From: Solwaraspora sp. WMMA2065
GTDB lineage: Bacteria > Actinomycetota > Actinomycetes > Mycobacteriales > Micromonosporaceae
DNA length: 64,000 nt
NCBI RefSeq assembly: GCF_030345075.1
Contig: NZ_CP128361.1
Span: 5,642,001-5,706,000 of the forward strand
Direction: 5' to 3'
Shown: piece after piece, positions 33,030 to 43,415 of the stretch
Numbering within the stretch: the first letter of the stretch is position 1
How the letters are laid out: each line of letters starts with the position of its first letter
Program-made: the position numbers and the translations under genes
The notes under the pieces: generated by a model
What the model was told of the DNA's origin: nothing
The model's database searches: none
What the model saw: the letters and a program-made list of their open reading frames with translations, nothing else

Positions 33030-34706
33030 ATGACGGAGACCCCGCACCCGCTGTACGTCACGCACGCCGACACCCTGGCCCGCGCGCTGACCGCGATCGT
33101 CGAACGCGACTACTGGTCGGCCTACCCCGAGTCGCCGAGCCCTCGGATCTACGGCGAACACGCCGCCGCCGAGGGCGCGGCGGCTTTCCGCGCCTACCTG
33201 GGCAGGGATTTCCCCCTCGACCAGCCCACCGCCACCGGCGAACCGGTCGCCACCGACGACAGCCCGTTCGGCATCGAACTCGGCGCCCGGTACCCCCGCG
33301 CCGACGCCGACCAGCTGATCACCGCCGCCCGGGCCGCGCTGCCCGCCTGGCGCGAGGCCGGCCCGCGCAGCCGGGCCGGCGTCTGCCTGGAGATCCTCGC
33401 CCGGCTGCACGAGCACAGCTTCGAGCTGGCCAACGCGGTGCAGTTCACCACCGGTCAGGCGTTCGTGATGGCGTTCCAGGCCGGCGGGGCGCACGCGCTG
33501 GACCGCGCGCTGGAAGCCATCGCCTACGCGTACGCCGAGATGACCCGCCACCCACGGACCGCCGGTTGGGAGAAGCCGACCGGTCGGGGCGAGCCGCTGC
33601 GGATGGCCAAGACGTTCCATGTGGTGCCGCGCGGCGTCGCGCTGGTCATCGGCTGCCACACCTTCCCGACCTGGAATTCCTACCCGGGGCTGTTCGCCTC
33701 CCTGGTCACCGGAAATCCGGTGCTGGTCAAGCCGCACCCGGGCGCGGTGCTGCCGCTGGCGATCACCGTCCGCTACGCCCGCGAGGTGCTCAGCGAGGCC
33801 GGCTTCGACCCGAACCTGGTGCAGCTCGCGGCCGAGGCGCCGGGGGAGCGGTTGGCGACCGTCCTCGCCGGCCGCCCCGAGGTGCGGATCATCGACTTCA
33901 CCGGCTCCACCGAGTACGGCGACTGGCTGGAGGCCAACGCCCGTCAGGCCACCGTCTACACCGAGAAGGCCGGTGTCAACACGATCATCGTCGACTCCAC
34001 GGCGGACTTCGCCGGCATGTGCCGCAACATTGCCTTTTCCCTCTCGCTCTACAGCGGCCAGATGTGCACCACCCCGCAGAACATCCTGGTGCCGGCCGGC
34101 GGCATCGAAACCGATCAGGGGCACAAGAGCCCGGACGAGGTGGCCGACGGCATCGCCGCCGCGATCGGCAAACTGACCGGCGACCCGGCCCGGGCGGTCG
34201 AGCTCATCGGCGCGATCGTCGACGACGCGGTCCTCGACCGGCTCGCCGCAGCGGCCAAGCTCGGCGAACCGGTGCTGGAGTCGCGGGAGATCAGCCACCC
34301 GGCCTACCCGAACGCGGTGGTGCGTACCCCGCTGGTCGTCAAGCTCGACGCGGACGCCGACGACGTCTACGGCCGGGAGTGGTTCGGGCCGGTCACCTTC
34401 GTCGTCGCCACCGCGTCCACCGCGCACAGCGTCGAGATCTTCCGACGTACGGTCGCAGCCCGGGGTGCGCTCACCGCCGGCGTCTACTCGACCGACCAGC
34501 GGGTGCTCGCCGACGTGGAGACCGCCGCGCTGGACGTCGGTGTGCACCTGTCGGCGAACCTCACCGGCGGCGTGTTCGTCAACCAGTCGGCGGCCTTCTC
34601 CGACTTCCACGCCAGCGGTGCCAACGCCGCGGCGAACTCGGCGTTGACCGACGGCGCGTACGTCGCCGGCCGGTTCCGGATCGTCCAGTCCCGCCGGCAC
34701 GTCTGA
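33030..34706 (+). CDS. paaN: PaaN-like aldehyde dehydrogenase (phenylacetic acid degradation)
   Basis: A 558-residue aldehyde-dehydrogenase-family protein of the actinobacterial PaaN type. It has VIGCHTFPTWNSYPG, the NAD fold FTGSTEYGDWLEA, EKAGVN, the catalytic cysteine in SGQMCTTPQN, and a C-terminal FSDFHASGAN. PaaN is linked to oxidation of the ring-opened aldehyde in phenylacetate breakdown. No other paa genes are nearby, so the role here is less certain. ATG 33030 has a CATGAT hexamer 6 bases upstream. Confidence 0.85.
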   Translation: MTETPHPLYVTHADTLARALTAIVERDYWSAYPESPSPRIYGEHAAAEGAAAFRAYLGRDFPLDQPTATGEPVATDDSPFGIELGARYPRADADQLITAARAALPAWREAGPRSRAGVCLEILARLHEHSFELANAVQFTTGQAFVMAFQAGGAHALDRALEAIAYAYAEMTRHPRTAGWEKPTGRGEPLRMAKTFHVVPRGVALVIGCHTFPTWNSYPGLFASLVTGNPVLVKPHPGAVLPLAITVRYAREVLSEAGFDPNLVQLAAEAPGERLATVLAGRPEVRIIDFTGSTEYGDWLEANARQATVYTEKAGVNTIIVDSTADFAGMCRNIAFSLSLYSGQMCTTPQNILVPAGGIETDQGHKSPDEVADGIAAAIGKLTGDPARAVELIGAIVDDAVLDRLAAAAKLGEPVLESREISHPAYPNAVVRTPLVVKLDADADDVYGREWFGPVTFVVATASTAHSVEIFRRTVAARGALTAGVYSTDQRVLADVETAALDVGVHLSANLTGGVFVNQSAAFSDFHASGANAAANSALTDGAYVAGRFRIVQSRRHV

Positions 34707-34715
34707 CCCGGCGCA

Positions 34716-34742
34716 GCACGGGAGCCGGGTCGGCTCCCGTGC
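34716..34742. terminator. Bidirectional terminator hairpin
   Basis: GCACGGGAGCC (34716-34726) pairs perfectly with GGCTCCCGTGC (34732-34742) over a 5-base loop between convergent genes; the right-hand arm with its flank (TCGGCTCCCGTGCCGGCCCG) is repeated about 28 bases later. Confidence 0.65.
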
Positions 34743-34781
34743 CGGCCCGGTGTCGGGTCGGCTCCCGTGCCGGCCCGCCGG

Positions 34782-35321
34782 TCACGCCGGCCGGCGCATC
34801 TGCAACTCGGTCAGGTCCGGCCGGGTCGGGTGCGGCAGGCGTACGCCGGTGTCGGCGAAGCCGAGCCGCTGGTACGCCCGTACCGCCCGGTCGTTGCCGA
34901 CCACCACCTCCAGCAGCAGCTCCGGCCGCCCGGCCGCACGTGACCAGGCAGCGACCGCGTCTACCAGTTCGGCGAGCAGGCTCCGGCCGCGCCAGGCCGG
35001 GCTGATGTAGACGGCGAACAGGACGGACACCGACGGGTCGTCGCGCCAGACGTGTGCTCCCGCGTGCGCCACGAACGATGTCGGTCCGGTCTCGGCCACG
35101 AACTGGGCGATCAGGTCACCGACGGCGGACCGGGCTGCCCGCTCGGCGTACTCGTGCAGCGGGCGGGCCGCCGCGTCGGCGAGCCGTTCGATGAACGCCA
35201 GCGGCGAATCGGCGAGCATCTCCAGCCGCAGCGCGCGCATCCGGGCGGCGTCGTCGGCCCGGATCCGCCGGACTGCGGCTACCGGCGGTACGACGTGGTC
35301 GGTGTCGGTCCCAGTTCCCAT
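34782..35321 (-). CDS. GNAT-family N-acetyltransferase
   Basis: A 179-residue acetyltransferase with VLFAVYISPAWRGRSLLAEL (acetyl-CoA motif), LLLEVVVGNDRAVRAYQRLG and a C-terminal GFADTG. ATG 35321 was chosen over an earlier in-frame start because the extra 31 residues are low-complexity. Convergent with paaN. Substrate unknown. Confidence 0.85.
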   Translation of the reverse strand: MGTGTDTDHVVPPVAAVRRIRADDAARMRALRLEMLADSPLAFIERLADAAARPLHEYAERAARSAVGDLIAQFVAETGPTSFVAHAGAHVWRDDPSVSVLFAVYISPAWRGRSLLAELVDAVAAWSRAAGRPELLLEVVVGNDRAVRAYQRLGFADTGVRLPHPTRPDLTELQMRRPA

Positions 35322-35433
35322 GCCGGCATGCTTGCCCGGCGCGGCCCGGCGGACAACCGGAATCCCGCCTTCGGCCCGGCCCGTACCGGTCACGCCACCA
35401 GCCGCCACGGTCATGCCCTCGCCGGCAACGGGG

Positions 35434-36378
35434 TCACGCCACCAGCAGCAGGGCGGTGCCGAGTTGCCGGCAGTAGTCGATGCCGTGGTCGAGCCCGTGC
35501 CGCCCGGGGTAGCGGGCCAGCGCGCCGATCACCCAGGTCTCCCCGATCGCGAGGCAGCTGACGTGCCAGAGCCCGTCCTCGTCGCGCAGCAGCCAGCCAT
35601 TCTTGATCGCGATGGTGGCCGCGTACTCGGCGGTGAGCGCGTCCCGCGGGCCGAAGTCGCCCGCACCGCGGACGGCGCGCATCTCGGACAGCAGCCACGG
35701 TGTCCACTGCGGCCCGGCCGCCCGCCCGTCGGCGAGGCAGCGCCCCAGCCTGGTCACATCGCGGGCGGAGACGATCGTGTTGCTCCACCGGTCGCGCTCC
35801 GGGGCCGAGTCGGTCAGTCCGCAGATCCGTACCATCCGCTCGATGGACTCCTGGCCACCGACCCGGTCGTAGGTGGCGTCCGCGCCGGGATTGTCGCTGT
35901 CCCGGATGATCGACGACAGCTGGGCGAGCTGAGGTGTCCGGAGCATGTGGCCCTGTTCGTCGGCGCGGCGCAGGTCGTCGGCGGCCAACCACACCTTGAT
36001 CAACGACATGGTGTCGCTCTGTGCGGTGAAGTTCGGTGACCCGGTGATCAGCCCGGTACGCCGGTTCAGCGCCGCCCAGGAGAAGAATCCGTCGGTCGGT
36101 GTCGGCACCGGCCCGGCGCGCAGCAACACGCTGCGCTGATGGTCGTGGTCCTGGTCGGCGACGGTCCAGCCCGGCTCGCGCGGCGGTGGTTTGCCGGCGT
36201 CCCCGGGCAGGCCGCCGGTGAACGCCGACAGCACGATGAGTAGCCCGACGGCGGCGGCCACCGGGTGGCGTTGGCGGGCGCGGTCATGTCGGGGCGCGGT
36301 GCGGTCCGGCCGTCGGACGGCCCGGCTGCCAGGCGCGCGATGCCGTCCGGACTTCACGTTCTGCGGTGTACGGGACAC
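35434..36378 (-). CDS. Secreted/membrane-anchored serine hydrolase, beta-lactamase-like
   Basis: A 314-residue protein. The N-terminus is very basic, then one hydrophobic segment (about 41-57, [15 protein letters not shown]) probably acts as signal anchor. Class A-type motifs follow: SxxK in MSLIKVW, SDN in RDSDNPGA, and IKNGW at the KTG position. These fit a penicillin-binding-like hydrolase. The KNG in place of KTG and lack of a clear Glu166 loop make true beta-lactamase activity uncertain; a peptidoglycan or polyketide-related role is possible. Confidence 0.78.
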   Translation of the reverse strand: MSRTPQNVKSGRHRAPGSRAVRRPDRTAPRHDRARQRHPVAAAVGLLIVLSAFTGGLPGDAGKPPPREPGWTVADQDHDHQRSVLLRAGPVPTPTDGFFSWAALNRRTGLITGSPNFTAQSDTMSLIKVWLAADDLRRADEQGHMLRTPQLAQLSSIIRDSDNPGADATYDRVGGQESIERMVRICGLTDSAPERDRWSNTIVSARDVTRLGRCLADGRAAGPQWTPWLLSEMRAVRGAGDFGPRDALTAEYAATIAIKNGWLLRDEDGLWHVSCLAIGETWVIGALARYPGRHGLDHGIDYCRQLGTALLLVA

Positions 36379-36592
36379 ACGTGGTCAACGAAATGTGGTG
36401 CCAGAGAGACTTGACTGGGGGTTAATGTCCCCTTTTGGGGTAGTGCGGTGCCGTCGGACCTCGTGTAGCGTGCGATTTCGGCTGCTGTACTCGGGCACCC
36501 GCACTGGAGTCCCGATCGGTGGCTTCGGTCGGCGAACGCGCCGACCAGAGGGCCGGCAGAGGCCCGGCACGACAGAAGTGAGGAAGTGCACC

Positions 36593-36796
36593 GTGGCGCA
36601 GGGCACCGTGAAGTGGTTCAACAGCGAGAAGGGCTACGGTTTCATCGCGGTCGACGGGGGGCAGGACGTCTTCGTCCACTTCTCCGCGATCGAGATGGAC
36701 GGCTACAAGGCGCTCGACGACGGGCAGCGCGTCGAGTTCGAGATCGCTCAGGGGCAGAAGGGTCCTCAGGCGGAGAGGGTCCGGGTCATCGCCTAG
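36593..36796 (+). CDS. Cold-shock protein
   Basis: A 67-residue CspA-type protein with RNP1 KGYGFI and RNP2 VFVHF in the usual order. The start is GTG 36593 with GAGGAAG upstream. It binds single-stranded nucleic acid and acts as RNA chaperone. A TAGCGT hexamer at about 36467 would give a 5' leader of roughly 120 bases, common for cold-shock genes. Confidence 0.95.
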   Translation: MAQGTVKWFNSEKGYGFIAVDGGQDVFVHFSAIEMDGYKALDDGQRVEFEIAQGQKGPQAERVRVIA

Positions 36797-36818
36797 TCGA
36801 CACAGTCTGCGTACCCGC

Positions 36819-36856
36819 AAGGCGTCGGTTCTCCTGGTGGAGCCGGCGCCTTTCAT
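36819..36856 (+). terminator. Intrinsic terminator after the cold-shock gene
   Basis: AAGGCGTCGGTT pairs with AGCCGGCGCCTT (one G-T and one mismatch region) around CTCCTGGTGG, followed by TTCATC. Confidence 0.65.
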
Positions 36857-36959
36857 CGTCTCGCCGCCCGGCGATCCTGCTCACCTGATCCTGACCGCGA
36901 CCGCTGTCGGCGGCCGTGCGGCCCGAAGGGGTACGTCGGGCCGGCAAGTTGCTGTTCGC

Positions 36960-36985
36960 TTGCACTCGACAGGGGAGAGTGCTAA
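36960..36985 (+). promoter_or_regulatory. CIRCE operator 1 (HrcA site)
   Basis: TTGCACTC, 9 bases, GAGTGCTAA: close match to the CIRCE consensus TTAGCACTC-N9-GAGTGCTAA. Confidence 0.92.
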
Positions 36986-36992
36986 ACAAGGA

Positions 36993-37019
36993 TTGGCACT
37001 CGCCAACCGGGAGTGCCAA
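36993..37019 (+). promoter_or_regulatory. CIRCE operator 2 (HrcA site)
   Basis: TTGGCACTC, 9 bases, GAGTGCCAA: a perfect palindrome of CIRCE type, 7 bases after the first. Together they should bind the heat-shock repressor HrcA. The rest of 36857-37212 is leader without a gene. Confidence 0.93.
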
Positions 37020-37149
37020 AGGTCGGGGCGGTGGGGCCACCGCCGTCGTCCCGCTTCGCGGGGTGGCGGAGATGGCCGGTCGTCGCGGGCTATCCGGCCC
37101 GGCCGGCGGACGTCACTGTCGTCAGGTAGCGACGTCCGAAGGTGCGTAG

Positions 37150-38835
<1,686 letters not shown>

Positions 38836-38877
38836 GTCCAGCCACGCCGCAGTAGCGACAAGAAGGTAGCGACAAGA

Positions 38878-38921
38878 CCGCAGGGCGGTTACCGGGCAGC
38901 TTCCCGGTAACCGCCCTGCGG
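38878..38921. terminator. Strong bidirectional terminator after groEL
   Basis: A perfect 19-bp stem (38878-38896 with 38903-38921) and a 6-base loop between convergent groEL and subtilase genes. Confidence 0.85.
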
Positions 38922-38974
38922 CGTCTCTGCTCCCGCCGGTCAGCCGACCGGTGCGCAGACCGGCCGAGCGCCGA

Positions 38975-41518
38975 TCAGGCGTTGGACCGGGCGGCCTGCA
39001 CCGCCGCGTACGCGTCGACCAGGCCGGCGCCGGTGAGGTTCGCCGGGTCACCGCAGGTGTCACCGCCCCCGGTGCCGGCCTCGGCGGCGGTCTGCCGCAG
39101 GATCCGCGCCGTGCCGTCCAGATCACCGATCAGCTCCGGTTGCGCCGACCACAGCAGCGCCACCACCCCGGCCACCTGCGGGGTCGCCATCGACGTACCG
39201 TCCAGCGCCGCGTACCCGCCGCCCGGCATCGCCGACAGGACGTCGGCGCCCGGCGCCACCAGGTCCGGCTTGACGGTGCCGTCCGGTGCCGGGCCCCGGC
39301 TGGAGAAGTCGGTGACCTCCCGGTCGGCGTCCACCGCGCCGACGGTCAGCACATCGGTGTACGGGGCCGGTGGGTCGTCGACCGAGCTGCAGAACGGGCC
39401 GGTGTTGCCGGCGGCGGCCACCATCATCAGCCCGGCGGCGGCCAGCGCCTCGGTGGCCGGCCGCAACGAACCCAGGTCACAGCCTTCCAGCTCCGGGCAG
39501 CCCCAGGAGTTGGTCAGCACGTGCGGGGCGCGCTCCGGTCGCCCGTCGGCGAACGGGTCGCCCCCGGTCGGGAATGGGGCCAGCATGAACTGCAGGCAGT
39601 CCAGGTAGCGTGCCGGGTTGCCGAGGTTGCGGTCCAGGTTGACACAGCCGACCCAGGACGCGCCCGGCGCGACCCCGATCGAGGTGTCGCCGACAGCCGA
39701 GCCGAGCGTGTGGGTGCCGTGCCCGTTGTTGTCGGTCGGCGTACCGGTGCCGTTCCACGGGTCGAACCAGGAGTCGCCGCCGCCCCGGAACCCGTCCGCG
39801 AGCGCCGGGTGGTCGCCGTCCACCCCGGAGTCCGAGGCGCCGACCACGATGCCGGCGCCCTCGACACCAAGCTCCGTCCAGACCCGTTCGGCACCGAGCA
39901 TGGTGATGTTCCACGGCGGGGTACGCGGAGCGGGCTGGTCGCCCCGTTCGGGCTCGACCGTGGCCGGCAGCGGCCGCAGCTGCTGACTGATCAGCACCCG
40001 GTCGACGTCGTCCCGCCGGGTCAGCCAGGGCCGCAGCGCCGGCCCGGCGTCCACCTCTATCGCGTTGACCAGGTAGTACGGCGTGTAGGACAGCCCCCAC
40101 CCGTCCAGATCGTCGCGCAGGTCGGCCTGGCTGGCCTCGGCGGTGTCGACCAGCCGTTGAAAGACCGTACGGACCCGTTCGTCGCGGGCCTGCGGTCCGG
40201 TGCCGCGCGGCACGTCGGACAGGTCGGCCTGCTCCCGCAGCACCACGAACAGCCGTTCGCCGTGCAGTCCCGGCTGCCCGACGGCGAGGTGCACGGCGGC
40301 ACCGGCCACCGCCAGCACCGCGACGGTGGCCACCGCCACCCACCGCAGCGGTCGACCCGCCAGCCGTGGTGGTCGACCCGCCCGCCGCCAACCGAGACCG
40401 AAGCCGAGGCCGACACCCAACGCGAGCGCCAGCGCCAGCCCGACGCCGGCACCGACCGCCGCCCAGAACGGCACGTCACGGCCGATGGCCAGGAGCAGCG
40501 AGACCTCTTCCGGGTCGAGCAGGGCCAGCGGTCCGGCGGCGGACAGCCCGGCCAGTACGCCGACCGGCGCGCTGGACCGGTCGGCGGCCCAGCCGATCGC
40601 CGCTGCCGCGTACCCGATCGGCGGCAGCACCAGGATCGCGGCCAGGTGCCCGCCGGGTTGGCCGATGCCGGCGGCGAGCAGCAGCAGCCCGACCCCGGCG
40701 ACCGTCCCGCCGAGCAGGATGGTGCGCACCGCCGAGCGCCCCTGCGGGCCGGCACCGATCGCCGTCCAGAACCGGCGGGGCAGCAGTTCGGCGGCGTACC
40801 AGCCGATCGCGGCCGCTGCGGCGACGGCGAGTGCCGTCTCCACCGCGCCGCCCAGCGCGCCGACCCACCACCAGGGCAGCAGCATGACCAGCCCGGCCGC
40901 GACGGCGAGCAGGACAGCGACCATCCGGTCCGCCTTGCCGGACTGAGCGTGAGCTGGCTCGGCCTGAGCTGACTGAAGCTGACCTGGTTCGGCCGGACCT
41001 GGTTCGGCCGGACCTGGTTCGGCCTCGCTCGGTTCGGCCCGGCGCCGTAGCGCCCGCAGCCCGGCGGCGCCGCCGGCGGCGAGCACGGTGAGCGTTGCCA
41101 GGTACAGCTCATGGTGGACGGTCGGTACGGCCCGCAGCAGCCCGAAACCGCCGAGGGCGAACGCGGCGACCAGCCAGGCCCGGCCGGTCGCCCGTACCGC
41201 CGGTGACCGGGGCACCAGCGCCAGCAGCATGGTGGGTACGCCGACCAGCAGTGCGTTGCCGAACGCGATCAGTGGCCAGACCACCGCCGGGGTGGGCAGC
41301 CCACTGGCCTGCAGGACCTGGTCGGTCAGCCAGCCGCCGGCCTGCGCGAACACCGTTACACCGACCGACCAGATCGCGATCGCCACCGCGGCGACCGTCG
41401 GCCACACGCTGGCCGGCGGCGGCCCGGCGGCGGCGGACGGCTGCATCGGGTACGGCGGCTGCATCGGGTAGGGCTGACCGGGGTACGGGTAGCCGGGATG
41501 ACCGGGCGGCTGCGTCAT
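38975..41518 (-). CDS. Polytopic membrane-anchored subtilisin-like serine protease
   Basis: An 847-residue protein. A Pro/Tyr-rich N-terminus is followed by about ten hydrophobic spans (residues ~40-410, e.g. LLLLAAGIGQ, WAAVGAGVGLALALALGVG). The last span leads to a propeptide-like region and an S8 protease domain. Catalytic triad: Asp in ASDSGVDGDHPA (near 560), His in NNGHGTHTLGS (near 600), Ser in DGTSMATPQVAG (near 775). An Asn in AAAGNTGPF forms the oxyanion region. Start ATG 41518 is backed by a -10 box 7 bases upstream. Subtilases usually carry a signal peptide or one anchor, so the multi-span N-terminus is unusual. Confidence 0.85.
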   Translation of the reverse strand: MTQPPGHPGYPYPGQPYPMQPPYPMQPSAAAGPPPASVWPTVAAVAIAIWSVGVTVFAQAGGWLTDQVLQASGLPTPAVVWPLIAFGNALLVGVPTMLLALVPRSPAVRATGRAWLVAAFALGGFGLLRAVPTVHHELYLATLTVLAAGGAAGLRALRRRAEPSEAEPGPAEPGPAEPGQLQSAQAEPAHAQSGKADRMVAVLLAVAAGLVMLLPWWWVGALGGAVETALAVAAAAAIGWYAAELLPRRFWTAIGAGPQGRSAVRTILLGGTVAGVGLLLLAAGIGQPGGHLAAILVLPPIGYAAAAIGWAADRSSAPVGVLAGLSAAGPLALLDPEEVSLLLAIGRDVPFWAAVGAGVGLALALALGVGLGFGLGWRRAGRPPRLAGRPLRWVAVATVAVLAVAGAAVHLAVGQPGLHGERLFVVLREQADLSDVPRGTGPQARDERVRTVFQRLVDTAEASQADLRDDLDGWGLSYTPYYLVNAIEVDAGPALRPWLTRRDDVDRVLISQQLRPLPATVEPERGDQPAPRTPPWNITMLGAERVWTELGVEGAGIVVGASDSGVDGDHPALADGFRGGGDSWFDPWNGTGTPTDNNGHGTHTLGSAVGDTSIGVAPGASWVGCVNLDRNLGNPARYLDCLQFMLAPFPTGGDPFADGRPERAPHVLTNSWGCPELEGCDLGSLRPATEALAAAGLMMVAAAGNTGPFCSSVDDPPAPYTDVLTVGAVDADREVTDFSSRGPAPDGTVKPDLVAPGADVLSAMPGGGYAALDGTSMATPQVAGVVALLWSAQPELIGDLDGTARILRQTAAEAGTGGGDTCGDPANLTGAGLVDAYAAVQAARSNA
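40981..41024. repeat. 15-bp tandem repeat x3 in subtilase gene
   Basis: GGACCTGGTTCGGCC occurs about three times (the first copy lacks one base), encoding AEPGP repeats in a cytoplasmic loop. Confidence 0.95.
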
Positions 41519-41525
41519 GTCCGTC

Positions 41526-41531
41526 ACCCTA
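41526..41531 (-). promoter_or_regulatory. Leaderless -10 box for subtilase gene
   Basis: TAGGGT on the minus strand, 7 bases from ATG 41518. Confidence 0.55.
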
Positions 41532-41541
41532 GGCGGCCGGA

Positions 41542-41547
41542 TACGGT
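41542..41547 (+). promoter_or_regulatory. Leaderless -10 box for glpD
   Basis: TACGGT is 6 bases from GTG 41554; the two divergent start codons are separated by only 35 bases. Confidence 0.55.
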
Positions 41548-41553
41548 GGAGAG

Positions 41554-43389
41554 GTGCGTGACCCTGCCGTCTCCCGGTACGCCGCCGGCCAACTGTCCGT
41601 GACCCGCCGCGCCGCCGATCTGCGCCGCCTACGTGGCGAGCGGTTCGACGTACTGGTGATCGGGGGTGGGGTGACCGGCGTCGGCGCCGCCCTCGACGCC
41701 GCGTCGCGCGGTCTCAAGGTGGCGCTGGTCGAGGCCCGCGACTACGCCGCCGGCACGTCCAGCCGGTCCAGCAAACTGATCCACGGCGGGCTGCGCTATC
41801 TGGAGCAGCTCGAGTTCGGGCTGGTGCACGAGGCGTTGACCGAGCGTGGGCTGCTGGCCACCCGGATCGCCCCGCACCTGGTCCGGCCGGTGCCGATCCT
41901 GGTTCCGCTGCCGCAGGGTGGCGCCAGCGGGCCACGGGCGCTGCCCGGCCGGCTCTGGCGGCGGGCCTACTACGGCACCGGGGTCGCCGCGTACGACGCG
42001 TTCGCCGGGGTGTTTGGCGGCGGCCGGGGGATGCCGCTGCACCGGCACCTGTCCCGCGAAGGCACCCGGCGGCTCTTCCCCAGCCTGCGGTCGGACGTCG
42101 TCGCCGGCGCCATCCGCTACCACGACGGTCAGGTCGACGACGCCCGGCTGGTGGTCACCCTGGCGCGGACCGCGGCCAGCCTCGGCGCGGCCGTGGTGAC
42201 CAGCGCCCGCGCCGTCGGCCTGCTGCGCCAGGCCCGCGAGGTGACCGGGGTGCGGGTCCGGGACATGGAGGCCCGGCCCGGCGATCCGGACGCCGAGTTC
42301 GAGGTACGCGCCCGTACCGTGATCGCGGCCACCGGCGTGTGGAGCGACGACGTGTCGCGGATGCTCGGCGACGTCGGGGTCCGGCCCGGCCTGCGGGTAC
42401 GCGCGTCGAAGGGCGTGCATCTGGTGGTGCCCCGGTCGGCGATCACCGGTGAGGCCGGGCTGATCCTGCGTACCGCCACCTCGGTGCTGTTCGTGCTGCC
42501 CTGGGGCGGGCACTGGATCATCGGCACCACGGACACCGACTGGCGGCTCGACCGCGCCCACCCGGCCGCCTCCGAGCGCGACATCGGCTACCTGCTCGAC
42601 CAGGTGAACACGGTGCTGGACCGGCCGTTGACGCCGCGCGACATCGAAGGGGTGTACGCCGGGCTGCGGCCGCTGCTGTCCGGTGAGGCGGACTCGACGT
42701 CGCGGCTGTCCCGGGAGCACGCCGTGGTGGAGCCGATGCTGGGTCTGCTGCTGGTGGCCGGTGGCAAGTACACGACGTACCGGGTGATGGCCGCGGACGT
42801 GGTGGACCGGGCGGCGGCCCGGCTCGGGGTGAACCGGCCGTCGCGGACCGCCGACCTGCCGCTGCTCGGTGCCGACGGGTTCCCCGCGATGTGGCGGGAC
42901 CGGGCTGACGTGGCCCGCCGGCATGGCGTCCCGGTCGGGGTGCTGGAGCATCTGCTGGAGCGGTACGGCACCCTGGCGGTGGAGCTGCTGGCGTTGATCG
43001 GCGACGATCCGTTGCTGGCCAGTCCGGTGCCCGGCGCACCGGAGTACCTGGCTGCCGAGATCGCGTACGCGGCCCGCGCCGAGGGCGCGCTGCATCTGGA
43101 CGATGTGCTGACCCGGCGGACCCGCATCTCGATCGAGACGCCGCACCGGGGCAACGAGTCGGCCGGGCACGCCGCCGAGGTGATGGGCCGGGTGCTCGGC
43201 TGGGACGACGCGGTGCGGGCCCGTGAGGTGGAGCACTACCGGGCCCGGGTGGCGGCGGAGCTGCAGTCGCAGCGGATGCCGGACGACGCGACGGCCGACG
43301 CGGCGCGGCTCGGTGCGGCGGACGTCCGTGGTTTCGCGGCCGACCGGGGCGTGGACTGGCCGACCGACTCCGACGTCACCGCCGGCTGA
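41554..43389 (+). CDS. glpD: Glycerol-3-phosphate dehydrogenase, FAD-dependent
   Basis: A 611-residue GlpD. It has the FAD-binding VIGGGVTGVGAALDAA (near 35-50), GTSSRSSKLIHGGLRYLE, IIGTTDTDW, and GGKYTTYR preceding the C-terminal domain. It oxidises glycerol-3-phosphate to dihydroxyacetone phosphate at the membrane and feeds electrons to quinone. Start GTG 41554 has a leaderless -10 box. No glycerol kinase or facilitator is next to it. Confidence 0.93.
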   Translation: MRDPAVSRYAAGQLSVTRRAADLRRLRGERFDVLVIGGGVTGVGAALDAASRGLKVALVEARDYAAGTSSRSSKLIHGGLRYLEQLEFGLVHEALTERGLLATRIAPHLVRPVPILVPLPQGGASGPRALPGRLWRRAYYGTGVAAYDAFAGVFGGGRGMPLHRHLSREGTRRLFPSLRSDVVAGAIRYHDGQVDDARLVVTLARTAASLGAAVVTSARAVGLLRQAREVTGVRVRDMEARPGDPDAEFEVRARTVIAATGVWSDDVSRMLGDVGVRPGLRVRASKGVHLVVPRSAITGEAGLILRTATSVLFVLPWGGHWIIGTTDTDWRLDRAHPAASERDIGYLLDQVNTVLDRPLTPRDIEGVYAGLRPLLSGEADSTSRLSREHAVVEPMLGLLLVAGGKYTTYRVMAADVVDRAAARLGVNRPSRTADLPLLGADGFPAMWRDRADVARRHGVPVGVLEHLLERYGTLAVELLALIGDDPLLASPVPGAPEYLAAEIAYAARAEGALHLDDVLTRRTRISIETPHRGNESAGHAAEVMGRVLGWDDAVRAREVEHYRARVAAELQSQRMPDDATADAARLGAADVRGFAADRGVDWPTDSDVTAG

Positions 43390-43415
43390 ACATCCGGCTG
43401 GCCGGCTGAACATCG

